Assembly: GCF_001698125.1 (NCBI RefSeq)
Contig: NZ_CP013855.1
Coordinates: 62,001 to 126,000 of the forward strand
Direction of reading: 5' to 3'
Length of the DNA: 64,000 nt
Source: Pseudonocardia sp. HH130630-07
GTDB lineage: Bacteria; Actinomycetota; Actinomycetes; Mycobacteriales; Pseudonocardiaceae
This document shows positions 27,536 to 35,604 of this stretch, piece after piece. Position numbers and translations under genes: made by a program. Below the pieces are notes generated by a model. The model did no database searches and was not told the origin of the DNA. It saw nothing but the letters and a program-made list of their open reading frames with translations. The stretch's first letter is position 1; the number at the start of each line of letters is the position of its first letter.

Positions 27536-28473
27536 GCCTTTGCCAACCTGGTCAGGTGTTGACGATCATGAGGGTCTGAACTGCGGCGATGAGTTGTCCG
27601 GCCCGGTTCGGGCTGGAGCGGATCTTGCGGAGGATCTTCCAGTTCTTCAGCTCGGCGTTGACCCGCTCACCGGGTCCGCGGCGGCGGGCGTGCGCGGCGT
27701 TGACCGCCTTCTGGTTGCTGGACAAGGGGCGGTAGTGGCCGGTGTCGGGATCAAGGCGCCGACGCCTCTGGGGGACCGTCACGGTCGGGCCTGCGCCCTG
27801 GTAGGCGGTATCGGCCGCGGCGGGGATGTCATGTTCGGTCAGGGCGTCGATGATGCCGTGCTCGCGGGCGGCGCCCATGTCGTGGCGGGCTCCGGGAAGC
27901 GGCGGGGAGATCCACACCAGCCGGCCGGCGGGGTCGGCGATGACCTGGACGTTGAGTCCGTGGCACTTGTGCTTGCCGGAGTAGAACCCGCGGTCATAGC
28001 CCGAGGCCATCCCGACGCGGTCGATGCGCAGCAGGGTGCCGTCGAGGATGACGAACGCTTTCCCGATGGCGACGTCGATCGCCTGCTCCAGGGTCGGGGC
28101 CATCGCCGCGAGCAGCTCGATCGCCTCGCGCAGGTAGCGGTAGACCGTCGAGGTCCCGACCCGGAAACCGCAGGCGAGGTCGGTGTAGGTCTCGCCCTTG
28201 CGCAGGTGGGCGACCACGAGCAGGGCCTGGCGGCCGCACGTCAGCTTCCGCCACCGGGTCGCCCGCTGGTTGCGGTGCGCGCGCAGCGCGTCAGAGAGTA
28301 CGTGCAGGGCACGGCTGGACACGGTCATCCCGGACGGGTAGGACAGCACCTTGAAGCTCCTGGTCGGACGGTTTCGATCTCAGCAATCGCCCGTCTACCA
28401 GGAGCTTCACCCATCCGAGGGCACGCCACGCCGCACAGGCTCTGACCAGCCCCAACACCAGGTTGGCAAAGGC
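27536..28473 (-). mobile_element. IS5-family element, ISL2-type, complete
   Basis: 938 bp. The ends are GCCTTTGCCAACCTGGT on the left and its inverted copy ACCAGGTTGGCAAAGGC on the right, flanked by TGA at 27533-27535 and 28474-28476. A 3-bp TNA duplication is typical of the ISL2 group. It carries one transposase gene on the minus strand and looks intact. Confidence 0.88.
27552..28349 (-). CDS. IS5-family (ISL2-type) transposase, DDE_Tnp_4-like
   Basis: 265 residues from a GTG at 28349 behind GGAGCTTCAAG. The order is an N-terminal helix-turn-helix (TYTDLACGFRVGTSTVYRYL), then the DDE core: FVILDGTLLRIDR, YDRGFYSGKHKCHGLNVQVI, the second-Asp region AAADTAYQGAG and the C-terminal GERVNAELKNWKIL. 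Uninterrupted and of normal length for the group, so it may still be functional. Confidence 0.9.
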   Translation of the reverse strand: MLSYPSGMTVSSRALHVLSDALRAHRNQRATRWRKLTCGRQALLVVAHLRKGETYTDLACGFRVGTSTVYRYLREAIELLAAMAPTLEQAIDVAIGKAFVILDGTLLRIDRVGMASGYDRGFYSGKHKCHGLNVQVIADPAGRLVWISPPLPGARHDMGAAREHGIIDALTEHDIPAAADTAYQGAGPTVTVPQRRRRLDPDTGHYRPLSSNQKAVNAAHARRRGPGERVNAELKNWKILRKIRSSPNRAGQLIAAVQTLMIVNT

Positions 28474-28515
28474 TGATCCACTCTCCCGTGGGTTCAGAGC
28501 CTCCACCGAACCCGG

Positions 28516-28608
28516 GGCGGTTCACTACGCCTCGACGGAGTCACCAACATCGCCGCCGCACTGCGCCACCACGCCCGCCGGGCCCTGCACACCTACAAGA
28601 TCACGTGA
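28516..28608 (+). pseudogene. Fragment of a transposase C-terminus, ISAs1-like
   Basis: A short frame reads LRLDGVTNIAAALRHHARRA and stops at TGA 28606. It resembles the end of ISAs1-family transposases, where a similar segment precedes the stop. Everything upstream has been replaced by the ISL2-type element. Identification is by resemblance only. Confidence 0.5.
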
Positions 28609-28793
28609 CTTTGCCGGGACCCTGGGCGGCGGGCGACCCTGTGGAACGAGCGGCGGACGTTGTGGGCGTCCATCGCCGATCCGGTTTGGGTGGCGACGAC
28701 CGGCGAGTCCGACCGGAAACTGGGGTTCTTCCGGTCCGGGGCGCGGTCGGATGGGGCATGCACACGCGCAGGAGTCCGAAGGAGTGGTGGGGA
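28609..28793 (+). other. Possible gene scrap between mobile elements
   Basis: One plus-strand frame reads TLWNERRTLWASIADPVWVA and on through GESDRKLGFFRSGAR with protein-like composition, but has no start, RBS or recognisable family. It is probably a decayed piece of a gene or IS cut by neighbouring insertions. Nothing else is seen in this stretch. Confidence 0.3.
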
Positions 28794-28798
28794 CAGTG

Positions 28799-28961
28799 AG
28801 CCTTTTTCAACCTGACCAGCGAGCTTCTGCGTCAGGAGATCGCGAAGGTTGCAGCGCAACTGCTCTGACCACAGCTGCACAGGTCACCGGCTCGCCAGCT
28901 CGGCGTCTGCACCCACACAACCAGGCCCCTGAGCTGCCGGAACGGCAGGTTGAAAAGGGCT
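28799..28961 (-). mobile_element. 163-bp MITE-like element, copy 2, inverted
   Basis: The reverse complement of copy 1 apart from one base in the terminal repeat (AGCCCTTTTC for AGCCTTTTTC). It is flanked by the 5-bp direct repeat CAGTG (28794-28798 and 28962-28966). Inserted directly in front of the IS630-like remnant gene. Near-identity over 163 bp implies recent movement of both copies. Confidence 0.85.
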
Positions 28962-28966
28962 CAGTG

Positions 28967-29572
28967 TATGAGTGAAGGAACGTCGACTCCCGCGTCGTGA
29001 GCTGCCAGAGATTCGTTCGCAGTTCGTGCGGATGGTGGATGACGGGATCGGGCGCGAGTCGATCATGTCGGCGCTACGGCTGAAGCGTGCCACGTACTTT
29101 CAATGGCGGCGTCTGTACCGGGAGGGCGGGGTGCAGGCGCTGGCCGTGAAGCCCTTGCCGGGGGCGAAATCGAAGCTGACTGAACAGCAGACATCGCAAT
29201 TGCGGAGTTGGCTGGTCGGGCGTGATCCGCGCCAGTTCCAGTTCGACTTCGCGTTGTGGACCCGGGTGATCGTCGGTGAGTTGATGAAGACCCGGTTCGG
29301 GGTGGAGATGACCCCGCAGGGGATCGGGCAACTGCTGCGTCGTATCGGGCTGTCGCCGCAGCGACCGTTGTACCGGGCCAGTCAGCAGGACCCAGAAGCG
29401 GTCCGCCGGTGGCGAATCGAGGAGTTCCCCGCGATCCGGGCCCAAGCCCAGCGTGAGGGGGCTCAAGCTGTACTTCGGTGACGAGGCCGGCGTGCGAACC
29501 GACCATCACGCAGGTACGACGTGGGCGCCGGTCGGACAGACGCCGGTGGTGGAAGCGACCGGGCCGAGAGGC
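28967..29572 (+). pseudogene. IS630-family transposase remnant, frameshifted and 3'-truncated
   Basis: From GTG 28972 the frame gives the N-terminal winged-helix part (RRELPEIRSQFVRMVDDGIG, ATYFQWRRLYREGG, FDFALWTRVIVGELM) and stops at 29481. The continuation is in the next frame, with the first catalytic Asp in KLYFGDEAGVRTDHHAGTTW. It is cut at about 29572 by the left end of the IS256 element. Family members can use frameshifting, but loss of the 3' half makes this copy dead. It is not the same subfamily as the IS630 element at 26127. Confidence 0.8.
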
Positions 29573-30735
29573 GTGTCACGCGAGCCGTGTAAGCCGCGGG
29601 TGGACCAAGATCGACCGCAGTGATCAACACGGCGGTCGGGAGGGACACCCACGTGAGCGAGAACCAACCCGATCCCGACGGTGAGACCGCGGCTGCCCGC
29701 CGGCTTGCCGAGGCGCTCGACCCGTCGGCGATCGACGCGCTGTTGGCCGATGCGAAGGCCGCCGGTACCCCGATCGACGGCGTCGACGGACTGCTCAACC
29801 AGATGACCAAGGCCGTGCTCGAACGGTCGCTGCAGACCGAGATGACCCACCACCTCGGCTATGACCGCGACGACCCCGCCGGACACGGTACCGGCAATTC
29901 GCGTAATGGCAGCGCTACCAAGAAGGTGTCGACCACGAACGGGCCGGTGACGATCAGCGTGCCGCGGGACCGGAATGGCGAGTTCGAGCCGCAGATCGTG
30001 CCGAAACGCGCCCGTCGGGTCGGCCAGATCGACGAGCTGGTGCTCTCCTGTTACGCCCGCGGAATGTCGACCCGCGACATCGAAGCGCACCTGCTCGAAG
30101 TGTACGGGGTGGAGGCGTCACGGGAACTGATCTCGAACATCACCGATGTGGTGACCGACGAGATCGAGATCTGGCGGAATCGGCCGGTCGACGAGGTCTA
30201 CCCGATCGTCTATATCGACGGTATCCGAATCAAGATCCGGGACAAGGCCGCGGTCACGATCAAGAGCGCGCACCTGGTCATCGGCGTGGACGTCGAGGGC
30301 CGCAAGCACGCGCTGGGCTGCTGGATCGCCGAGACCGAGGGCGCGAAGTTCTGGCACGCGGTGCTCACCCAGCTGCGCAACCGCGGGCTGCGCGACATCC
30401 TGATCGCCTGCTGCGATGGCCTGAGTGGTCTTCCTGAAGCCATCACCAGCGTCTTCCCCGACGCCGTCGTCCAGACATGCGTGGTGCACGTGATCCGCAA
30501 CGCGATGCGGTTCGTGTCCTACCAGGACCGGAAGAAGATCGTGAAGTCCATGAAGACGATCTACACCGCGCCCACCGTCGAGGCCGCCGAGCTCGCCCTG
30601 AAGGATCTTGACACCGAGTGGGGACGACAGTACCCGGGAGTGCTCGACGTCTGGCGTCGTGCGTGGAACGAGTTCATTCCGTTCCTCGACTACCCGCCCG
30701 AACTACGGCGGATCGTCTACACCACCAACACCATC

Positions 30736-30974
30736 TGGGTGTTTAGATCAAGGAGTCGGTCAGGGCGTTGCTTCCCCGGCCGATGCTCGAGGCGGCCAGC
30801 CCTGACTCTGAACGCTATTGACGCCGTGAGGCTGTCTTCGATTCGAAGTGTCGGGCTGGCCGCGTGAGCGCAGGCCCGCGGTGCCTGGCTTGAAGAGAGC
30901 CTGCCTGACTCAACCCAGATCTGCCGACACCGCGGGCCTGCGCTGTCCACGATAGGCCACGCAGACGGGAACAA
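30736..30974 (+). ncRNA. Candidate IS110 bridge RNA region
   Basis: The non-coding 5' part of the IS110 element. It contains an 8-bp inverted repeat GTCAGGGC / GCCCTGAC (30759-30766 and 30799-30806) and a perfect 15-bp inverted repeat CGCAGGCCCGCGGTG / CACCGCGGGCCTGCG (30869-30883 and 30928-30942) around a 44-nt loop. IS110-group elements such as IS621 encode a structured bridge RNA in this position that pairs with target and donor DNA. The assignment here is by position and hairpins only. Confidence 0.5.
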
Positions 30975-32090
30975 GTGTTGACGCACGAACACGGTGTCGC
31001 GGGGATCGATCCTCACAAGAATACGGCTACCATCGCAGTCCTCGATCATCGAGGCGGCGTGGTCGACAACAAGTCCTTCTCCATCACCAAGGGCGGTATC
31101 GATGAGCTGCTGACGTTCCTGCTCGGTGTCGAGCTGACGATCGACCGGATCGGCATCGAAGGATCGGGATTTCTCGGCCAGCCGCTGGTCCTCGCGCTCG
31201 CGGCCGCGGGTTACGACGTGCGCGAAGTCCAAGCCAACCGCACCGCGGAGCGGCGTAAGCGTCGTCGTCGGGCCAAGACCGACGCCGAGGACGCGGAGGC
31301 CATCGCCCGAGAGGCCCTCAGCGACCCCGAGCTGCCTCCGGCCGGGAAGCACACCGCGCCCAGCCCGACATGGCAGACGCTCACGGTGATCCGCGACTGG
31401 CGTGAATCTCTTGTCCTGCAGCGTGTTCGGCTGCTCACCGAGTCCGAAGCAGTACTCGTCACGCTCCCCGTCGCCATCCGCGCCACGTTGCCCTCGACCA
31501 GCCGCGTTCTCCCGCAGCTCCAGTCCCTGGTCGACGGCGTCGCGAACCCCGATCTGCTCAGCCCAGCCGAGCGGCTCAAGCTCGACCGGCTCGCGGCCAG
31601 CCTGAACGACATCATCACCCTGACGGCGCGGATCAAGGAACTCGACCGACAGATTCCCGCCCTCCTCAGCGACCTTGGCTGCACCCTCACAGAGGTCCGC
31701 GGTGTCGGCGTGGTCACAGCCATGGATCTTCTGGTCGAGATCGGCGATCCGTGCCGGTTCACGACCGAGGCCCAGTTTGCACGCTGGTGCGGAATCGCGC
31801 CCGTCGCCCTCTCGTCGGGTGAAGGTCACGGGCCGGCCCGTCGGCACCGACTCGACCTCGGCGGCAATCGAGCTGTCAACTCTATTCTGCACATCGTGCA
31901 CGTCACGCAAGTCCGATGCCACCCGCCGGCGAAAGAGTACATGGCGAAACGGGTCACCGACAACAAGACAAAACGTGAGGCTCGGCGAAGCCACAAGCGG
32001 CAGCTCGCGAACATCATCATCAGACACATGTGGACCGACGCAAGACGCTCCACGGCGACCACACCGACCAGCTCCGCAGCTGCTGCTTGA
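30975..32090 (+). CDS. IS110-family recombinase (DEDD transposase)
   Basis: 371 residues from GTG 30975. The N-terminal DEDD (RuvC-like) domain starts GVAGIDPHKNTATIAVLD; the next acidic residues lie in IGIEGSGFLG and RRRAKTDAEDAEAIAREAL. The C-terminal Transposase_20 domain holds LTEVRGVGVVTAMDLLVEIG and FARWCGIAPVALSSGEG, where the conserved serine lies. Full length and uninterrupted, so probably the most recent insertion in this pile. The recombinase would work with the RNA from the preceding non-coding stretch. Confidence 0.9.
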   Translation: MLTHEHGVAGIDPHKNTATIAVLDHRGGVVDNKSFSITKGGIDELLTFLLGVELTIDRIGIEGSGFLGQPLVLALAAAGYDVREVQANRTAERRKRRRRAKTDAEDAEAIAREALSDPELPPAGKHTAPSPTWQTLTVIRDWRESLVLQRVRLLTESEAVLVTLPVAIRATLPSTSRVLPQLQSLVDGVANPDLLSPAERLKLDRLAASLNDIITLTARIKELDRQIPALLSDLGCTLTEVRGVGVVTAMDLLVEIGDPCRFTTEAQFARWCGIAPVALSSGEGHGPARRHRLDLGGNRAVNSILHIVHVTQVRCHPPAKEYMAKRVTDNKTKREARRSHKRQLANIIIRHMWTDARRSTATTPTSSAAAA

Positions 32091-32351
32091 CAAGAGAGCT
32101 TCGAATCCATCAACTTCCAACTCCGGAAAATCACAAAGACTCGCGGGCACTTCCCGTCGGACGAGGCGGCGATGAAGCTACTCTACCTCGGCCTGCGGAA
32201 CATTCCGAGCAAGAGAGGAGGTGAGTCCGGAACCGGAACACATGGCTGGAAAACAGCCCTGAACACCCTGGTCGTCCTCTTCCCTGGACGACTTCCTCTG
32301 TGATAGCTTAACCACATCAGTCACCCGTGGCTTACACGGGAACCGTGACAG

Positions 32352-32629
32352 GCTCTCAGCGGCGTAGCGGCGGTGTCGCTTCCACACCGTTTGCCAGGGC
32401 CCGAACTGCTCCCGCGGCAGATCTCGCCAGGGGATCCCGGTTCGGTATCGGAAGATGATCCCCTCCACCACGCGGCGATCCTCGCCGAACGGGTGCCCAC
32501 GCCGCCCGGCGTTGGAGGGCAGCAGCGGCCCGATCAACTGCCACTGAGCATCCGAGAGCAGCGCGAACCTCGACGAACTCACCGGCTCATCCTGCCGGCA
32601 GTCCGGACACCCATATGGGAGACACGCCC
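32352..32629 (-). pseudogene. IS5/IS427-type element remnant (5' third of transposase)
   Basis: On the minus strand the inverted repeat GGGCGTGTCTCCCA (32616-32629) is followed by a transposase start, FALLSDAQWQLIGPLLPSNAGRR and FRYRTGIPWRDLP, ending at KRHRRYAAE where the IS256 right end begins. The terminal repeat is the same as that of the element at 25183, but the protein differs, so it is a related, not identical, IS. No catalytic core remains. Confidence 0.85.
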
Positions 32630-32747
32630 TAGCGATCCTCCCGCCTACCGCACCGAGATCGAACGGCCGTTCTTCAGCGTCACCTGACGGAACCGGCACA
32701 GAGGCCCGGTCTGCGTGGTCGCGGTACCGGGAGGCTCGCGGCCGGGG
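32630..32747. other. Short stretch between IS block and regulator gene
   Basis: A plus-strand frame ends YRTEIERPFFSVT with a stop at 32685-32687, possibly a scrap of another interrupted gene. No start or family was recognised. It marks the right edge of the mobile-element block. Confidence 0.3.
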
Positions 32748-35588
32748 TCACCCGCTCTCTCCCGGCTGCGGGAGCACCCGACGACGCAACGCCCCGGCGA
32801 GCTCGGCACGCCCGGGGATGTCGAGCTTGCGGTAGCAGCGCGTCAGGTGGAGTTCCACCGCGCGCCGGCTCACGCCCAGCGACGCGGCGACATCGCGGTT
32901 GCTTGCGCCCGCAGCCGCAAGTCGGGCCACCTCGAGTTCGGCCGGGGTGAGCGACACACCACCGGACCGTCGTCTACCCCGGCCCCCTGCCGCCGTCAGT
33001 TCGGCCCGCGCACGGGTACTGAGCGTCCACGCCCCGCACACCTCGGCGAGGTCGAGTCCCTCGCGCAGCAGCATTCGTGCCTGCGCCTCGTCTCCGGTCT
33101 CCCGGGCCATCACCCCGAGATCGACGAGGCACCGCGCCGAGTCGAGCACCCGCGGTGATCGGGCCAGTTCGGCCGCAGCGTTTTGCAGAGTCCTCAGCCC
33201 CTCGCGGACGCCCTGCACCACTCCCAGCACGCGCAGTGCGGCACCGACGTGGCCGTGGGTCCCCCATCGGCGGGCGAGCTGGAGGTGCTCCAACGCCACG
33301 GCCCGGGCGGCGGCGTGCTCGCCCAGCTCGTGGTGCAGCAACGCGGTCCGCCCCTGCCAGCCCAGCGCGGCCGGGTTCACGATGCCAACGCTGCGCAGGC
33401 GCCGTCCTGCCTCCTTCGCCTGCGCCAGTGCCTCTCGTGGGCGTCCCCGCGCCGCCAGCACGGCCGCGCGGGCGTCGAGCAGCCAGCTCCACCGCCACGA
33501 CCGGTCCGACGTCCCCTCCAGGTTCGCCGGGTGCACCAGCACCGCGGCCTCGTCCACCTCTCCGAGCTCGATGAGCGCGAGCGCGGCACAGTGCAGGGTC
33601 ATCAGTCGGGACTCTCCGCTGACCTCCCCGGTGAGCACGTCCAGGGAGGCGCGGGCGTCGGCGAGTGCTTCCGGAACCCGCCCGCACCGCAGGTGCAGCA
33701 TCGAGCGGGCCCCGCGCAGGAACGCGTGCAACTCGGGCCGCTGCTGCGTCCGGGCGTCGGCGAGGGCGCGTTCGTGCAGGAGCGCGAGTGTGTCGTCGGC
33801 CTCGGTCCACGCCAAGACGCCGAGGGCACCCATCCGGATCGGCTGGAGTGCCTCACTCTCGTCGAGCGCCCCGTCCAGGGCGCCGCGGGCCAGCACGGCG
33901 GACTCGGCCGCGTCGGTGCGCAGGAGAAGCGTCGAATAGAACACGTGCGCGCTCCGCAACGCACTCGCGCCCGCCCCACAGCCGAGGACGTGCGGATCGG
34001 TCCGGTCGACCCAGTCCCGTACCGCCGACATCTGCGTGCTGTCCTCGGCCGAGGCGTAGAGGAGCAACGCTTCCAGGCGTAGGCGCAGGTCCCGGTCACC
34101 GGGCGGTTCCGGACCTGACTCCGGTGCGGCGGCGGCGAGGTCGCGGAGGCCGCGCTGCAGCAGCCCGACCAGGCCCACGGCGTCGGGCCCGGTGCGGAAC
34201 GCGACGAGGAGAGTGATCGCCCGTGCACGCTCGCGCGCGGACCCGCTGACCGGCAGGGCCCCGGTGAGGTGGCGGTGCGCGCGGCCGGGCGCGATGTGCC
34301 GCTCGGTGATCCCGAGGTCGAGGAGAAGGGCCGCACGCGTGCGATCCGGCACGTTCCCGCGCAGTGCGTGCACCAGGAACGACGCGGCGAGCTCCGGAGC
34401 GCCCCGCTGCCGCGCCCGGCAGGCCGCACCGTGCAGCAGCTCGACCACGCCCCGGTCGCCCGGCGGCCCCGCGTCCAGGAACTGCACGGCCACGCGTTCC
34501 GGCGGGGCGCCCTCGGACTCCAGTACCCGCCCGGCCCACGCCCGCAGCCGGCACCTGCGCTCGCCGGACAGGGCCTCGAGCACGGCCGTGCGGGCCGCCG
34601 CGTGGCGGAACCGTCGCCCGTCGCGGTCGAGGATCCCCAGCGCCGAGAGGCGCGCGGCGGCGCGGTCCACGGCCACGTCGTCCAGCTCTGCGACCAGGGC
34701 GACGGCTCTCGGCGTCGTGTCGTCGCCGAGAACGGCGACCGCCTGCGCCAGCGCGGTCTCGTCTGGGGACAGTCCGCGCAGGACCGCGGACACGCCCTCC
34801 ACCGCCAGCGCGGCGCCGATCCCGTGGATACGGTCCGTGGCGTCGGTGACCGGCGCCGGGTGGGCGAGCCGTTGCACGACCCGGGCCACGAGGGCTGGGT
34901 TCCCGCCGGTCGCCCCGATGCACGCGTCGAGCACCTCGGGATGGGCCGGGACGACGGCTGCGGCGTGCAGCCAGGAACGGACGGCGGCGCGTGAGAGCGG
35001 GGCGGGGGCGAGGTGTCCGACGCCCGGCGCGGACATCAGTTCTTCCAGCGCCCGGGCCGTGGGCCCGGCGCTCGGTGCGCTGTGCACCGACCCGACGACG
35101 AGCAGGGGCAGGCCTTCCCCGTGATCCGCCAGGTGCGCCAGCCACCGGACGGACTCCGGGTCGGCGCGGTCCAGGTCGTCGGCGAGCAGCACGACCGACG
35201 TCGCCGCGGTCAGGCCGGCGACGGACCGGACCAGACCGAGCATCGCCGCCACGTCCGTCCCGGCGGCATCTCCGGTGCGCGCCCGGCGGGCGGCGGCGCG
35301 CAGCAGGACCGCCGTGTCGGTCGTGGACCCGGCAGCGCTGCGGCGCAGCAGGTCACGTGCCAACGCGAAGGGCGACCGGCCGGGATGCCGGGCACCGCCC
35401 CCGGCCCGCAGGACCAGGGCGTCGTGTGCGGTGGCGAGCCCGTCGACGACGTCGAGCAGCCGGGTCCTGCCCGACCCGGCGGGACCAGTGACGACGACGA
35501 CCCGCATCCGCCCGGCGCAGGCGTGGGCCACCGCCGCCCGCAGCGCGTCGACCTCGGCCCGCCGCTCCAGCAGCGGCGCCCCGACCAC
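32748..35588 (-). CDS. LAL-family (large LuxR) transcriptional regulator
   Basis: 946 residues from a GTG at 35588, 16 bp after the stop of the next regulator gene. N-terminal ATPase: Walker A VVTGPAGSGRTRLLD, Walker B SVVLLADDLDRAD. A long helical, TPR-like middle (about 300-860) is followed by a C-terminal LuxR helix-turn-helix, LTPAELEVARLAAAGASNRD and VSRRAVELHLTRCYRKLDI. LAL proteins are usually pathway-specific activators of actinomycete polyketide clusters. With the upstream LAL gene it forms a two-gene operon, probably controlling the polyketide genes to the right. The Walker A Lys is Arg (GRT), a variant seen in all these LALs except the one at 46971. Confidence 0.92.
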   Translation of the reverse strand: MVGAPLLERRAEVDALRAAVAHACAGRMRVVVVTGPAGSGRTRLLDVVDGLATAHDALVLRAGGGARHPGRSPFALARDLLRRSAAGSTTDTAVLLRAAARRARTGDAAGTDVAAMLGLVRSVAGLTAATSVVLLADDLDRADPESVRWLAHLADHGEGLPLLVVGSVHSAPSAGPTARALEELMSAPGVGHLAPAPLSRAAVRSWLHAAAVVPAHPEVLDACIGATGGNPALVARVVQRLAHPAPVTDATDRIHGIGAALAVEGVSAVLRGLSPDETALAQAVAVLGDDTTPRAVALVAELDDVAVDRAAARLSALGILDRDGRRFRHAAARTAVLEALSGERRCRLRAWAGRVLESEGAPPERVAVQFLDAGPPGDRGVVELLHGAACRARQRGAPELAASFLVHALRGNVPDRTRAALLLDLGITERHIAPGRAHRHLTGALPVSGSARERARAITLLVAFRTGPDAVGLVGLLQRGLRDLAAAAPESGPEPPGDRDLRLRLEALLLYASAEDSTQMSAVRDWVDRTDPHVLGCGAGASALRSAHVFYSTLLLRTDAAESAVLARGALDGALDESEALQPIRMGALGVLAWTEADDTLALLHERALADARTQQRPELHAFLRGARSMLHLRCGRVPEALADARASLDVLTGEVSGESRLMTLHCAALALIELGEVDEAAVLVHPANLEGTSDRSWRWSWLLDARAAVLAARGRPREALAQAKEAGRRLRSVGIVNPAALGWQGRTALLHHELGEHAAARAVALEHLQLARRWGTHGHVGAALRVLGVVQGVREGLRTLQNAAAELARSPRVLDSARCLVDLGVMARETGDEAQARMLLREGLDLAEVCGAWTLSTRARAELTAAGGRGRRRSGGVSLTPAELEVARLAAAGASNRDVAASLGVSRRAVELHLTRCYRKLDIPGRAELAGALRRRVLPQPGESG

Positions 35589-35604
35589 GGGGCCGGGGCC
35601 CGGT

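Larger units (their letters stand above)
30736..32102 (+). mobile_element. IS110-family element, complete
   Basis: About 1367 bp inserted between codons of the IS256 transposase (TTNTI / ESIN). The left limit follows ACCATC and the right limit precedes GAATCC; TC occurs at both junctions, so the exact edge is uncertain by 2 bp. As usual for IS110, there are no obvious terminal inverted repeats. About 240 bp of non-coding DNA precede the recombinase and only about 12 bp follow it. Confidence 0.85.
29653..32303 (+). pseudogene. IS256-family (mutator-type) transposase, interrupted
   Basis: GTG at 29653 behind GGGAGGG starts a mutator-type transposase: LERSLQTEMTHHLGYDRDDP, GNSRNGSATKKVSTTNGPV, the first Asp region YPIVYIDGIRIKIRD, the second in LIACCDGLSGLPEAI and CVVHVIRNAMRFVSYQDRKK. 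It is broken after RRIVYTTNTI at 30735 and resumes at 32103 with ESINFQLRKITKTRGHFPSD, ending at TGA 32301-32303. The two halves join in frame once the IS110 element is removed, so this single insertion inactivated it. Confidence 0.9.
29573..32351 (+). mobile_element. IS256-family element split by an IS110 insertion
   Basis: The left end (29573-29602, GTGTCACG...GTGTAAGCC...CGGGTG) matches the inverted right end (32322-32351, CACCCGTGGCTTACACGG...CGTGACAG). Without the IS110 insert the element is about 1.4 kb, normal for IS256. On the left it truncates the IS630 remnant, and on the right an IS5-type element. Confidence 0.8.
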
